In this document: positions 52,679-61,549 of the stretch, in pieces
Layout: each line of letters starts with the position of its first letter
Position numbering within the stretch: position 1 is the stretch's first letter
DNA from: Candidatus Uhrbacteria bacterium
GTDB taxonomy: Bacteria > Patescibacteriota > Patescibacteriia > UBA9934
Length of the DNA: 64,000 nucleotides
Assembly (NCBI GenBank): GCA_030688135.1
Contig: JAUYIW010000067.1
Coordinates: 29,833 to 93,832 of the forward strand
Reading direction: 5' to 3'
Notes under the pieces: generated by a model
What the model was told of the DNA's origin: nothing
Database searches by the model: none
Seen by the model: the letters and a program-made list of their open reading frames with translations, nothing else
Position numbers and translations under genes: made by a program

Positions 52679-52716
52679 CAAAATGAGTAAATGCGATACC
52701 TGCCGCACGAAGCTCA

Positions 52717-53187
52717 TTATCGTTTTGCGAAATGAGCGAAGGCGCGGTTGGCCTCTGCCATTCTCTGGACATCTAGCTTCTTCTTAATTGCGTCTCCTTC
52801 ATTGTTAAATGCAGCAATGATTTCCACAGCTAGCTTTTGAGCCATTGGCTTACCCTTTTTTGATCTTGCTATTGTAATCATCCATTTGAGCGCAAGCGAA
52901 TATCTACGTTCACCTCTTACAGGGATAGGGATTTGATAGTTTGCACCACCAACTCTTCGAGATTTAACCTCCATGCTTGGTGTTACGTTCTTAATTGCAG
53001 TTTCAAATACATCAACAGGATCTTGCTTGGTCTCAGCTGAAATTATATCGAATGCGTCATAAACAACGCGCTCTGCGGTAGATTTCTTGCCATCGTACAT
53101 TAAATAGTTAGTAAGTTTCGCAAGCAAAACGTTACCGTATTTTACGTCAGGCTCTATTATTCTTTTCTGTGCTTGTTTTCCGCGCAT
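52717..53187 (-). CDS. rpsG: Ribosomal protein S7 (uS7)
   Basis: The 156-residue protein starts [20 protein letters not shown], then [40 protein letters not shown] (the beta-hairpin region) and [20 protein letters not shown]. It nucleates assembly of the 30S head. Confidence 0.97.
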   Translation of the reverse strand: MRGKQAQKRIIEPDVKYGNVLLAKLTNYLMYDGKKSTAERVVYDAFDIISAETKQDPVDVFETAIKNVTPSMEVKSRRVGGANYQIPIPVRGERRYSLALKWMITIARSKKGKPMAQKLAVEIIAAFNNEGDAIKKKLDVQRMAEANRAFAHFAKR

Positions 53188-53282
53188 ATTTATTTAGCAA
53201 TGTTTGCTTCATTAGACTCTTAGCTTCATTGGCTTCAACTGCGGTTCCCCGGCAAGCTATAAGCTAAAAGCTATCAGCTAGT

Positions 53283-53702
53283 TTATTTCTTTGGTTTCTT
53301 AGTTCCGTATTTGCTTCGACTCTGATTCCTGCCATCAATTCCAGTAGTGTCATATCGACCACGTACAATGTGGTAACGCACACCAGGAAGGTCTTTAACT
53401 CGTCCTCCACGAATCATAACGATTGAGTGCTCTTGGAGATTATGCCCTTCTCCTGGAATATAAGCGTTAACTTCTGTTCCATTTGATAGTCTTACACGAG
53501 CATACTTACGAAGCGCAGAGTTAGGCTTCTTTGGAGTCATGGTTGTAACCTTCACACAAACTCCACGCTTAAATGGAGCTCCTTTTCGGAGGGTTGTTCG
53601 CTTACGGTGCAGTGTGTCGAGTGTGTACTGCATTGCCGGTGATTTTGACTTCTTCGTCGAAGTCTTTCGACCCTTTCTTACAAGTTGGTTTATTGTTGGC
53701 AT
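53283..53702 (-). CDS. rpsL: Ribosomal protein S12 (uS12)
   Basis: The 139-residue protein starts [20 protein letters not shown] and has the decoding-site loops [20 protein letters not shown] and [20 protein letters not shown]. Residue Lys in TPKKPNS is the one linked to streptomycin sensitivity, so the wild-type form is present. It heads the str operon. Confidence 0.97.
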   Translation of the reverse strand: MPTINQLVRKGRKTSTKKSKSPAMQYTLDTLHRKRTTLRKGAPFKRGVCVKVTTMTPKKPNSALRKYARVRLSNGTEVNAYIPGEGHNLQEHSIVMIRGGRVKDLPGVRYHIVRGRYDTTGIDGRNQSRSKYGTKKPKK

Positions 53703-53760
53703 AGCTGTATCTGAATTCTGATATTTGAATATCCGAGTTTAAATAAAAATAGATGGCCGA

Positions 53761-53789
53761 AATGTACCATAGCCACTAAATTTCGTCAA
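53761..53789 (-). promoter_or_regulatory. Promoter of the str operon
   Basis: Minus strand: TTGACG (53789-53784), 17 bases, TACATT (53766-53761), about 60 bases before rpsL. Confidence 0.65.
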
Positions 53790-53873
53790 TATTTGGTTAC
53801 TCACACAACTAAATCGGCAACACGGCTCCAATTTAGCAAAAAAGCCTTAAATTACAGGGGCTGGTAGCTTTGT

Positions 53874-54554
53874 TCATCCAAATATCAAACTGAATAGCAA
53901 CAGGCAGTTCTCCCCTACTAATAAGTCACAAAGCATGTACGCTGGCCAGCTTACAAAAAAGAACACGTTAAAAGCCGGCGATATAATCGATATTAGTACC
54001 AAAACGATTAAAACCTGAGGTCCGTACGTCGCAATTGCGTTCCTGAACTTTTGATGCTTTGGTTTTACTAAAAGTGCATCAACTAGCTTTGAACCATCAA
54101 GCGGATGAACTGGAATAATATTAAAGAAAAGCAGGAACAAGTTAATAATAACAAGAAGCACTAGAAATACCGGGAGTAGCGTGGACGACGTAAGTAGATC
54201 GGTCATGGAAAGAATTCGGAGTGCAATTGCAGCAAGCGATGCCAAAATCAAATTCGCCAAAGGCCCGGCAAGCGCAATATAAACTGCATCAACTTTTGGA
54301 TTCTTTAGATTGTATGGATTGAACGGAACCGGCTTTGCCCAACCAAACCCTAAAAGTATAAGCGGAATGAGTCCCATTGGATCAATGTGAGCGATTGGGT
54401 TCAATGTGAGCCGACCAGCGTTTGCTGCAGTTGGGTCACCCTTTAAGTGCCCCGCAAGCGCATGCGCAAATTCATGCACTGTGATCGACATAAAAATAAC
54501 CACAATCCAAACAATCGCGATTGCCGGTGAGTTGTATAGTAGAGTTAAGAACAT
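53874..54554 (-). CDS. Site-2-type (M50) intramembrane metalloprotease
   Basis: The 226-residue protein has the zinc site HEFAHALAGH in the first third (after VIFMSITV) and the third ligand motif HPLDGSKLVDALL at about 155-167. At least four membrane helices are likely. No PDZ domain is present, so it is the compact rhomboid-sized form seen in many CPR. I used the ATG at 54554 rather than a TTG seven codons earlier. It is last in the cys operon, which may be chance. Confidence 0.88.
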   Translation of the reverse strand: MFLTLLYNSPAIAIVWIVVIFMSITVHEFAHALAGHLKGDPTAANAGRLTLNPIAHIDPMGLIPLILLGFGWAKPVPFNPYNLKNPKVDAVYIALAGPLANLILASLAAIALRILSMTDLLTSSTLLPVFLVLLVIINLFLLFFNIIPVHPLDGSKLVDALLVKPKHQKFRNAIATYGPQVLIVLVLISIISPAFNVFFFVSWPAYMLCDLLVGENCLLLFSLIFG

Positions 54555-54589
54555 ATTGCCAATATAATATATCAATTTAAGCTTTTTGA

Positions 54590-55510
54590 CTACCCGTCAA
54601 TCGATCTCCAACTCGACAAATCCCTCCCTAATAAATCCTCAACATAACGAATATCTTCTTCGAACTGTGGTAGCAATTCACTTCTCAATGCTCTATCCAA
54701 TTCAGGCCTCGATTTACTAGCGCCAATCCTTCGAATCCTCTCCTTCAATTTTCCAAGAGGCCTTCTAATTGAAACTGGAAGATTACGCACAGCACCAGTA
54801 AAGCTTACCGCCTCCATTACACGTTGTAGCTTCCTAAATCGCGGAATATAGGCCTGATTAGACTCATGTTTAAAATCTAGCTTGATATCGGGATCGACAT
54901 TTAAAAACTTACAAATTCTATTCATCTGCCCTTCCGTGTCTCTTCGAAGGTCTTCCGAAAGTAAAACCAAAATCTGCTCGCTCGGAAAAAGTTTAAAAAA
55001 CCTTTCTAAATGAGTCTTGTAAGAACTAACATCTATGTAATACTGCAATCTTGGATGATTCTCGTGAACCATTTCTTTAAAACTAGGAAAATATTTCTTT
55101 TTAAAACCATACCTATTTTCATGCCAATATTCTGAAAAAACTCGCGCCACCGGATCACGAAGCAAAAAAATCAATTTTATATCTGGCATAAACTTGTAGA
55201 GCATTTCTGCTGAATCAGGAAAATATAAATATTGAACCGAGGCTTCGCCAATGGCTCTCTGTGTATCGTTTGGATTGAATTGAGACTTATACCAATCCCA
55301 ACCTTTATAAAAAGTTCCAGACCCAAGAGGATCAACTCCGAACTCGTCTCCAATAAGTGATCCACGCTCAAACTCGCCTTTAAACTCTGAAAAAAATGTA
55401 ATTTCTTTTGGATTTGAAACAAAAACTTCAGGATGCGAACTTAGATAATCTGCAAGCGAAGTTGTACCGCACTTGGGCGCGCCAGCAATAATAAAATTCG
55501 GTAATGCCAT
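54590..55510 (-). CDS. PAPS-dependent sulfotransferase (carbohydrate type)
   Basis: The 306-residue enzyme has the PAPS-binding motifs. The 5'-phosphosulfate loop is IIAGAPKCGTTSLADYLSSH at about 6-26, and the 3'-phosphate motif is LIFLLRDPVARVFSEYWHEN at about 110-130, with Arg and Ser as contacts. HPEVFVSNPKEITFFSE follows the first motif, as in heparan-sulfate and NodH-type enzymes. It should move sulfate from PAPS onto a sugar or other hydroxyl/amine. cysQ lies one base upstream, so the two are probably co-translated. Confidence 0.9.
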   Translation of the reverse strand: MALPNFIIAGAPKCGTTSLADYLSSHPEVFVSNPKEITFFSEFKGEFERGSLIGDEFGVDPLGSGTFYKGWDWYKSQFNPNDTQRAIGEASVQYLYFPDSAEMLYKFMPDIKLIFLLRDPVARVFSEYWHENRYGFKKKYFPSFKEMVHENHPRLQYYIDVSSYKTHLERFFKLFPSEQILVLLSEDLRRDTEGQMNRICKFLNVDPDIKLDFKHESNQAYIPRFRKLQRVMEAVSFTGAVRNLPVSIRRPLGKLKERIRRIGASKSRPELDRALRSELLPQFEEDIRYVEDLLGRDLSSWRSIDG

Positions 55511-55511
55511 A

Positions 55512-56276
55512 TTAATTACTAACTATAAAATGTGGATTTCTTAAATCTTCTTTATTGTACCTCATTCTCTCCAGACCCTCGACAGTCAGCACACTTCCCC
55601 CTGCCTCTTCAACAATAATCTGCGCTGCCGCAGTATCCCATTCCATAGTTGTGCCAAGACGAGGATAAACATCTGCCGCCCCTTCAGCAACTGCTAAAAA
55701 CTTTCTGGTGCTGCCAAACTGTTTAATTTCAGGGCTGATATACTCTTCCATATACTTTACAGTTTCTTCGTTCATGTGATTTCGGGACGCTACAATCCTT
55801 ACGTTTCCGTTAGGCTTTTCAGATACATGAATCATCTCAGTTTTTTCTCCTACTTCTAAAAACGCACCGCCTCCACTTACAGCGTAATACAATAAACCAT
55901 GCGCTGGAACTAAAACTACACCAAGAATAGAAATCCCACTTTCAATAAGAGCAATATTAACAGTAAAGTCCCCAGTCCTTGCAATAAATTCCTTTGTGCC
56001 ATCGATTGGATCAACTAGCCAAAAATCTTTCCATTCCTTTCGCTCATTGTAAGAAACGCTATCCCCTTCTTCGCTAAGAACTGGTAGCCCAGTTCGCGAA
56101 AGAATATCAAAAATTATTTCATGAGAGCGCCTATCCGCAATGGTTATTGGCGAATTGTCATCTTTTATTTCAACACCAAAGTTACTCGATAAATAAACAT
56201 CCATTATTGAATCAGAAGCGACCTCTGCAGCTTCTTTTGCAATACTCAAATATTTTCCTAATTCATCGATCAACAT
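55512..56276 (-). CDS. cysQ: 3'(2'),5'-bisphosphate nucleotidase CysQ
   Basis: The 254-residue member of the inositol-monophosphatase superfamily has VLSEEGDSVSYNERK at about 70-85, the metal motif WLVDPIDGTKEFIARTGDFT at about 90-109, and the second site MEWDTAAAQIIVEEAGG at about 212-228. CysQ hydrolyses PAP, the by-product that inhibits sulfotransferases. It starts 14 bases inside the end of cysN. Confidence 0.93.
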   Translation of the reverse strand: MLIDELGKYLSIAKEAAEVASDSIMDVYLSSNFGVEIKDDNSPITIADRRSHEIIFDILSRTGLPVLSEEGDSVSYNERKEWKDFWLVDPIDGTKEFIARTGDFTVNIALIESGISILGVVLVPAHGLLYYAVSGGGAFLEVGEKTEMIHVSEKPNGNVRIVASRNHMNEETVKYMEEYISPEIKQFGSTRKFLAVAEGAADVYPRLGTTMEWDTAAAQIIVEEAGGSVLTVEGLERMRYNKEDLRNPHFIVSN

Positions 56277-57510
56277 ATGAATGTATCATCCCTGCTGCCA
56301 CAGTATTATTTGTCTCAGGGTCAATCAGAATAATGCTACCGGTTGATTTATTGTTCCTGTATGTATCAAAACACACTGGATCTTGTGTGATTATTCTAGC
56401 GCGAATAATGTCGTTCGCTACAACTTCTTTGGTATCCTGCATTCGACTCAAAGAATGAATGTCAACTTTGTAAATAACTTCCGATACCGCAGCCTTAGTC
56501 TCCTTGGATGTCTGACGAATTAAATATGATTTTTGGCGGTCAAATGGTTGGTCATCCAACCAGCACATCATAACATCAAACTGCGTGCCAACTTGTGGAC
56601 GATTATTTATTCTTACAAGCATATCTCCACGCATAACTTGAATATCATCCTCAAGCTCAATTGCCACAGACATGCCTACAGAAGCCTCATTGAGTTGGCT
56701 CTTAGCAAGACTAATTTCTAAAATTCTCGATGTAATTCCGGACGGCAAAACCATTACTTCATCTCCTTTTCTTAAAGACCCGCTAGCTACTCTTCCAAGA
56801 ATCATGTTCCGGTCATTTTGTGTAAATACCATTTGAATAGGAAATCTTGCATCAATATTATTTCCATCTCCAGAAATATGAATATTATCTAACAAATAAC
56901 TAAGAGTTGGGCCGTCGTACCATGGCATATTAGCTGACCGAGTTACTACCCCATCTCCACAAAGCGCACTCATTGGAATAAAATGAATGTCATTTATGTC
57001 CAACTTGGAAGAAAATTCTCGGAAACTTTCAACAATATTATCAAATACTTTTTGATCATAGTTAGCCTTATCCATCTTGTTCACGCAAAGCACAAGGTGA
57101 GAAACTTGCAAAAGCGATGCAATGTAAGCGTGACGTTTTGTTTGTTCCTGAATCCCTTCTTGCGCGTCAATCAAAATCAAAGCAACATTTGCGGTTGAAG
57201 AACCAGTAAACATATTTCTGGTGTATTCAAAGTGTCCAGGGCAATCAGCAAGTATAAACTTGCGTCGTTCAGTTTCAAAATACCTATAGGCAACATCGAT
57301 CGTTATTCTCTTTTCTTGTTCTGCGGCAAGCCCATCAGTAAAAAGCGAAAAATCTAAAGACTCAAAACCTCGCTCCTTACTGGCGCGTGTCACAGATTCC
57401 ACCTGATCTTCATAAACCGAACCGGAATCAAATAGCAGGCGACCAATCAAGGTGCTCTTACCGTCGTCCACTGAACCGATTGTAACTAATCTAAGAAGCT
57501 CCTTATTCAT
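56263..57510 (-). CDS. cysN: Sulfate adenylyltransferase subunit 1 (CysN)
   Basis: The 415-residue EF-Tu-like GTPase drives ATP sulfurylase. G motifs: GSVDDGKSTLIGRLL at 11-25, DCPGHFEYTRNMFTGSSTAN at about 87-106 and NKMDKANYD. It also has EQEKRITIDVAYRYF and the C-terminal beta-barrel domains. It is the stand-alone form, since CysC is a separate gene upstream rather than fused. I chose the ATG at 57510, one base after cysD ends; the longer frame overlaps cysD. Confidence 0.95.
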   Translation of the reverse strand: MNKELLRLVTIGSVDDGKSTLIGRLLFDSGSVYEDQVESVTRASKERGFESLDFSLFTDGLAAEQEKRITIDVAYRYFETERRKFILADCPGHFEYTRNMFTGSSTANVALILIDAQEGIQEQTKRHAYIASLLQVSHLVLCVNKMDKANYDQKVFDNIVESFREFSSKLDINDIHFIPMSALCGDGVVTRSANMPWYDGPTLSYLLDNIHISGDGNNIDARFPIQMVFTQNDRNMILGRVASGSLRKGDEVMVLPSGITSRILEISLAKSQLNEASVGMSVAIELEDDIQVMRGDMLVRINNRPQVGTQFDVMMCWLDDQPFDRQKSYLIRQTSKETKAAVSEVIYKVDIHSLSRMQDTKEVVANDIIRARIITQDPVCFDTYRNNKSTGSIILIDPETNNTVAAGMIHSYVDR

Positions 57511-57511
57511 A

Positions 57512-58402
57512 TTAAAAATATCCAGCCCTTTTTCTATCTTCCATTGCCGAAGTAGACAACTTGTCATCAACTCTTGAACCACGTTCACTCTGCTTTGCAA
57601 CCTCAAGCTCTGCAATTATCTCCTGAATGGTATTAGCTTTTGAACAAACAGCGCCAGTGCACGTTATATCGCCAACTGTTCTAAACCTTACAGTCATGAT
57701 TTTTGATTCCTCACTCGTTTGCTTATCTAAAATACCTTCGTCTGCCAAAATCACACCATTACGGCTAAAACACTTTCGATTATGCGCAAAATATAACTCG
57801 GGAACAACTAGTCGTTCTTCCTGAATATATCGCCATACATCCAACTCGGTCCAATTGCTAATTGGAAATGCCCTAAAATGCTCGCCATCTTTGATTCTAC
57901 CGTTAAATAAATTCCAAATTTCAGGTCGCTGATTGTTAGGTTGCCATCCACCGCCTACATCGCGATGAGAGAAAAATCGCTCTTTTGCACGCGCTTTTTC
58001 TTCGTCACGTCTGCCTCCACCTATTGCAGCATCGAATGTATTATCTGCGATTGCTCGCTTGAGGGCTATGCTTTGCAATGAGTTTCTGCTCGAATCCAAA
58101 GCCTCTTCGGCCACTCCAGTGTTGATAAGGTCCTGCACACTGCCAACTAATAGCTCAACGCCTAAGTTTCCAATCAAGGCGTCGCGAAACTCAATTGTTT
58201 CTTTAAAATTATGTCCTGTATCGATATGCAAAAACGGAAATGGAATTCCCCAAGGTGAAAATGCTTTTTTTGCAAGATGCGCGAGCACCGTGGAATCTTT
58301 CCCGCCAGAAAATAATAAAACCGGCCGCTTAAATTGCGCCGTTACTTCGCGAATAACATAAATCGCTTCTGATTCCAATTCTTGAAGATACGAAAAGCTC
58401 AT
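57512..58402 (-). CDS. cysD: Sulfate adenylyltransferase subunit 2 (CysD)
   Basis: The 296-residue PP-loop enzyme has LLFSGGKDSTVLAHLAKKAF at about 29-48, FLHIDTGHNFKETIEFRD, the IGGGRRDEEKARAKERFFSH segment at about 127-146, and LDVWRYIQEERLVVPELYFA. With CysN it forms APS from sulfate and ATP. Its start overlaps the cysC stop (ATGA). Confidence 0.96.
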   Translation of the reverse strand: MSFSYLQELESEAIYVIREVTAQFKRPVLLFSGGKDSTVLAHLAKKAFSPWGIPFPFLHIDTGHNFKETIEFRDALIGNLGVELLVGSVQDLINTGVAEEALDSSRNSLQSIALKRAIADNTFDAAIGGGRRDEEKARAKERFFSHRDVGGGWQPNNQRPEIWNLFNGRIKDGEHFRAFPISNWTELDVWRYIQEERLVVPELYFAHNRKCFSRNGVILADEGILDKQTSEESKIMTVRFRTVGDITCTGAVCSKANTIQEIIAELEVAKQSERGSRVDDKLSTSAMEDRKRAGYF

Positions 58403-58977
58403 GTCTGGCTTGTAATTGAATCGATTATTACATTAACACATTCCTCAATACTTTGCTCATGCGTCTTTACAATCACATCCGGATCTTCTGGAACCTCGTA
58501 AGGATCATTGATCCCGGTAAAATTACTGATCTCACCACTACGAACCTTTGCATAAAGGCCTTTTGGATCACGTGATTCACAAATATCAATTGGACAGTCA
58601 ACGTGAACTTCAATAAATCTTTCGCTCCCTACACATTCGCGAGCACGCTCGCGGTCAGATCTGTACGGAGAAATAAACGCAGAAATTACAGTCACGCCAG
58701 AATCAATAAGAATGTGCGCAACTTCATATGCACGCCTAATATTTTCTGATCGATCCTCTTTTGAAAAACCTAAATCGCAATTAAGACCTTCGCGAAGCAC
58801 ATCTCCATCTAGAATTCGTGCATTAACTCCTGAATCCTTCAATCTCCGTTCAAGTAACTTTGCGATTGTTGATTTTCCAGAACCTGAAAAGCCAGTTAGC
58901 CAAATCACGAATCCACTATAATCCTGCGCAGGCTCGCCATCTTCCTTTTTGATTAACAATATTGGTTCCATATACAT
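58399..58977 (-). CDS. cysC: Adenylylsulfate kinase (CysC)
   Basis: The 192-residue kinase makes PAPS from APS. It has the P-loop GFSGSGKST at about 30-38, RILDGDVLREGLNCDLGFSK at about 54-73, NIRRAYEVAHILIDSGVTVI, and FISPYRSDRERARE; the later FIEVHVDCPIDICESRDPKG, then LYAKVRSGEI, is also typical. It is the first gene of the operon. The promoter lies so close to the start (about 58976) that the transcript may be leaderless. An in-frame ATG two codons later is an alternative. Confidence 0.95.
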   Translation of the reverse strand: MYMEPILLIKKEDGEPAQDYSGFVIWLTGFSGSGKSTIAKLLERRLKDSGVNARILDGDVLREGLNCDLGFSKEDRSENIRRAYEVAHILIDSGVTVISAFISPYRSDRERARECVGSERFIEVHVDCPIDICESRDPKGLYAKVRSGEISNFTGINDPYEVPEDPDVIVKTHEQSIEECVNVIIDSITSQT

Positions 58978-58982
58978 TACTA

Positions 58983-59011
58983 CTTATAACATTGAACGAA
59001 GCCTCTGACAA
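58983..59011 (-). promoter_or_regulatory. Promoter of the cys/sulfotransferase operon
   Basis: Minus strand: TTGTCA (59011-59006), 17 bases, TATAAG (58988-58983). Confidence 0.6.
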
Positions 59012-59034
59012 CCACAAATTATTCTATTTGCGCA

Positions 59035-59063
59035 TTGACAGCTTTCCCCTCAACTCATACCAT
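59035..59063 (+). promoter_or_regulatory. Promoter of the glycan operon
   Basis: TTGACA (59035-59040), 17 bases, TACCAT (59058-59063). The two divergent promoters have -35 boxes only 23 bases apart, so the operons could be co-regulated. Confidence 0.6.
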
Positions 59064-59084
59064 ACACCTATATTATTGAAAATT

Positions 59085-60209
59085 ATGCGCATTTTACAGA
59101 TTTGTAAACTATACAATCCATGGATTGGTGGAGTGGAAGAAGTCGCAAAGAAGATTGCCGAAGGCGTTCACTCACTTGGCGGTGTTGAATCTATAGTATT
59201 ATGTTGCCAGCCAAAGGGAAAGTACGATCAAACTAAAATAAATGAAATTCAAGTCAACAGAGCTGCAAGCCTTGGTATGCTCTGGGGCATGCCCATTTCT
59301 TTTGACTTTTTAAAACGATTCAGGAGGTTATCAAAAACAGTGGATGTCATCGATCTACACATTCCGTTCCCTCTTGCAGACTTGGCGGTTCTACTTACCA
59401 AACCTAACGCAAAACTAGTGGTTCACTACCATGCCGATATCGTACGTCAAAAAATTCTAAAGCCATTATTTGGGCCATTGATTCGTAACACCTTAAAACG
59501 TGCAGACTTCATAGTTGTCTCAAGCCCCAATCTAATTGAAAGCTCGAAATACTTAAAAAATTTCAAGGAAAAATGTAAGGTTATAAATTTTGGGCTTGAT
59601 GTAAAAGAATATGCATGCGCTAATCCTGAACAAATCAATACACTGATTGCACGGTACGGGGATTTCACTCTTTTTGTAGGCCGTATGAGCTACTACAAGG
59701 GCGTGGACTTTCTAATCAACGCTATAAAAAGTACGTCTGGTAACCTAGTACTGGTGGGCACAGGACCAGAGGAGAGTAGAATGAAGAACTTGGTAAAAAA
59801 ACTTGAGCTGAAAGATCGGGTTATTTTTCTAAAAAATCAATCAAACGCCGAGCTTATCAATCTATTCCACGCTGCACAAGTCATGGTTCTGCCTTCAATA
59901 TATCGAAGTGAAGCTTTTGGATTGGTGCTACTAGAAGCAATGGCCTGTGGTACACCAGTTATATCAACAGAACTCGGAACAGGTACATCTTGGGTAAATA
60001 AGCATAATGAAACTGGAATTGTTGTACCTCCATCAAATGTTAGTGTGCTAGCAGATGCAATCAATCGCATCGCAAAGGACAAACAGCTTCGCCAACGTCT
60101 GGGTGAAGGAGCAAAAATGCGCGCAACATACGATTTTTCAATGAGCAATATGATTTTTAGCATAGCTAAATTGTATAATATACCTATAGCTGAATCTAAA
60201 ATCGTATGA
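59085..60209 (+). CDS. GT4-family glycosyltransferase
   Basis: The 374-residue GT-B enzyme starts MRILQICKLYNPWIGGVEEV, with the nucleotide-sugar glycine loop GGVEEVAKKIAEGV. Its C-domain has LFVGRMSYYKGVDFLINAIK at about 195-214, LVGTGPEESRMKNL, and the retaining E-x7-E motif EAFGLVLLEAMACGTPVIST at about 282-301. I chose the ATG at 59085; the frame continuing to 58962 runs into cysC. It overlaps the next gene by four bases (ATGA). Confidence 0.93.
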   Translation: MRILQICKLYNPWIGGVEEVAKKIAEGVHSLGGVESIVLCCQPKGKYDQTKINEIQVNRAASLGMLWGMPISFDFLKRFRRLSKTVDVIDLHIPFPLADLAVLLTKPNAKLVVHYHADIVRQKILKPLFGPLIRNTLKRADFIVVSSPNLIESSKYLKNFKEKCKVINFGLDVKEYACANPEQINTLIARYGDFTLFVGRMSYYKGVDFLINAIKSTSGNLVLVGTGPEESRMKNLVKKLELKDRVIFLKNQSNAELINLFHAAQVMVLPSIYRSEAFGLVLLEAMACGTPVISTELGTGTSWVNKHNETGIVVPPSNVSVLADAINRIAKDKQLRQRLGEGAKMRATYDFSMSNMIFSIAKLYNIPIAESKIV

Positions 60210-61537
60210 TATTTAGAATTAGAAATTTCATACTCTTATCCGGAGATTTTGCAGTCTTATATTTGTCTTTAGCGCTAACCCTTCTCCTGCGTGGCGGAAG
60301 TGATTTTTTAGCTGAGTTTTGGACTCTTCACCTAATCCCATTTTCAATACTTAACCTAATTTGGATAGTTGTATTTTATATTCTTGATCTGTACTCAAGA
60401 CATCACTTCCGACTAAGTGGCTATTTCTTGCAGAATTTTGTTACAGCCATGGCAATTAACACCGTTGCTACAGTAATATTTTTCTACCTGATCCCAGAAT
60501 TTGGTGTAACACCAAAAACAAATCTTGCAATTTATTTAATTACTTTCTCGATTTTATTTCTAGCCTGGCGATATCTAGCAGGTGGCCTTTTAACTCACCC
60601 TGGAACAAAAAAATCAGTTATTTTTCTTCAGCCCGACCAAATGTCTATTACTCTAATCGATACTCTTTCAAAAAATCCAGCATCACTTTATAGAATCGAA
60701 TCTGTAATTGAAGCCCTTCACAATAACGAAAATCCATACAATCTTGAAGCTATCGTAATGGAACGGAATGTAGACTTGCTAGTTGTAGGGAATGTTGCAT
60801 TCCGTGCAGAGCATAAATCACTCTATCCGCTTCTCCTAAAAGGTGTTTCGGTAATAGACGCAACAACTTTCTGGGAATCGCACGCTCGTCAAATTCCAAT
60901 TGATATTGTTGACACTGCTTGGGCAATTTCCAGTTTTAGTGAAATTCAAAAACGAGAATTTGAAATAATAAAACGCGTGGCTGACATTTTTATAAGCCTT
61001 GCACTCGGTATTATACTTTCTTGGCTATTTATTATAGTGGCTGTTTTTATAAAACTGACTAGTAAAGGACCAATTCTGTACTGCCAAACAAGGGCTGGAA
61101 AATCAGATCTTCCGTTTACGCTCTATAAATTTAGAACAATGGAAATTAACGCAGAGCAATCTGGGCCTCAGTGGTCAACTAAAAATGACCCAAGAGTAAC
61201 TAAGTTTGGACGTATTCTTCGCCACTCGCATCTAGACGAACTTCCTCAACTTTGGAATATTCTAAAAGGCGATATGTCATTTATTGGGCCTCGACCAGAA
61301 CGCCCAAACTTTGTTAAAATACTTGAAGAAAATGTTCCATTCTATTCCTTACGGCATCTTGTAAAACCCGGAATAACCGGCTGGGCACAAATAAATTACC
61401 GTTACGGCGCAAGTATTGAAGACTCAAAACGCAAACTGGCCTACGATTTATATTACATAAAACACAGAACATTATTTCTTGACCTAAAAATTTCACTAAA
61501 AACTTTAGCAATGCTTTTCCGTGGCGAAGGGCGATAA
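60206..61537 (+). CDS. Polyprenyl-phosphate sugar-1-phosphate transferase (WcaJ/WbaP-type)
   Basis: The 443-residue protein has four or five N-terminal membrane helices, a cytosolic Rossmann-like middle (about 140-235), a further membrane segment at about 265-290, and the C-terminal catalytic domain. That domain has YCQTRAGKSDLPFTLYKFRT at about 292-311, DPRVTKFGRILRHSHLDELP at about 328-347, WNILKGDMSFIGPRPERP and LVKPGITGWAQINYRYGA. It starts glycan chains on undecaprenyl phosphate. Confidence 0.93.
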   Translation: MIFRIRNFILLSGDFAVLYLSLALTLLLRGGSDFLAEFWTLHLIPFSILNLIWIVVFYILDLYSRHHFRLSGYFLQNFVTAMAINTVATVIFFYLIPEFGVTPKTNLAIYLITFSILFLAWRYLAGGLLTHPGTKKSVIFLQPDQMSITLIDTLSKNPASLYRIESVIEALHNNENPYNLEAIVMERNVDLLVVGNVAFRAEHKSLYPLLLKGVSVIDATTFWESHARQIPIDIVDTAWAISSFSEIQKREFEIIKRVADIFISLALGIILSWLFIIVAVFIKLTSKGPILYCQTRAGKSDLPFTLYKFRTMEINAEQSGPQWSTKNDPRVTKFGRILRHSHLDELPQLWNILKGDMSFIGPRPERPNFVKILEENVPFYSLRHLVKPGITGWAQINYRYGASIEDSKRKLAYDLYYIKHRTLFLDLKISLKTLAMLFRGEGR

Positions 61538-61549
61538 CTACACTAAAAT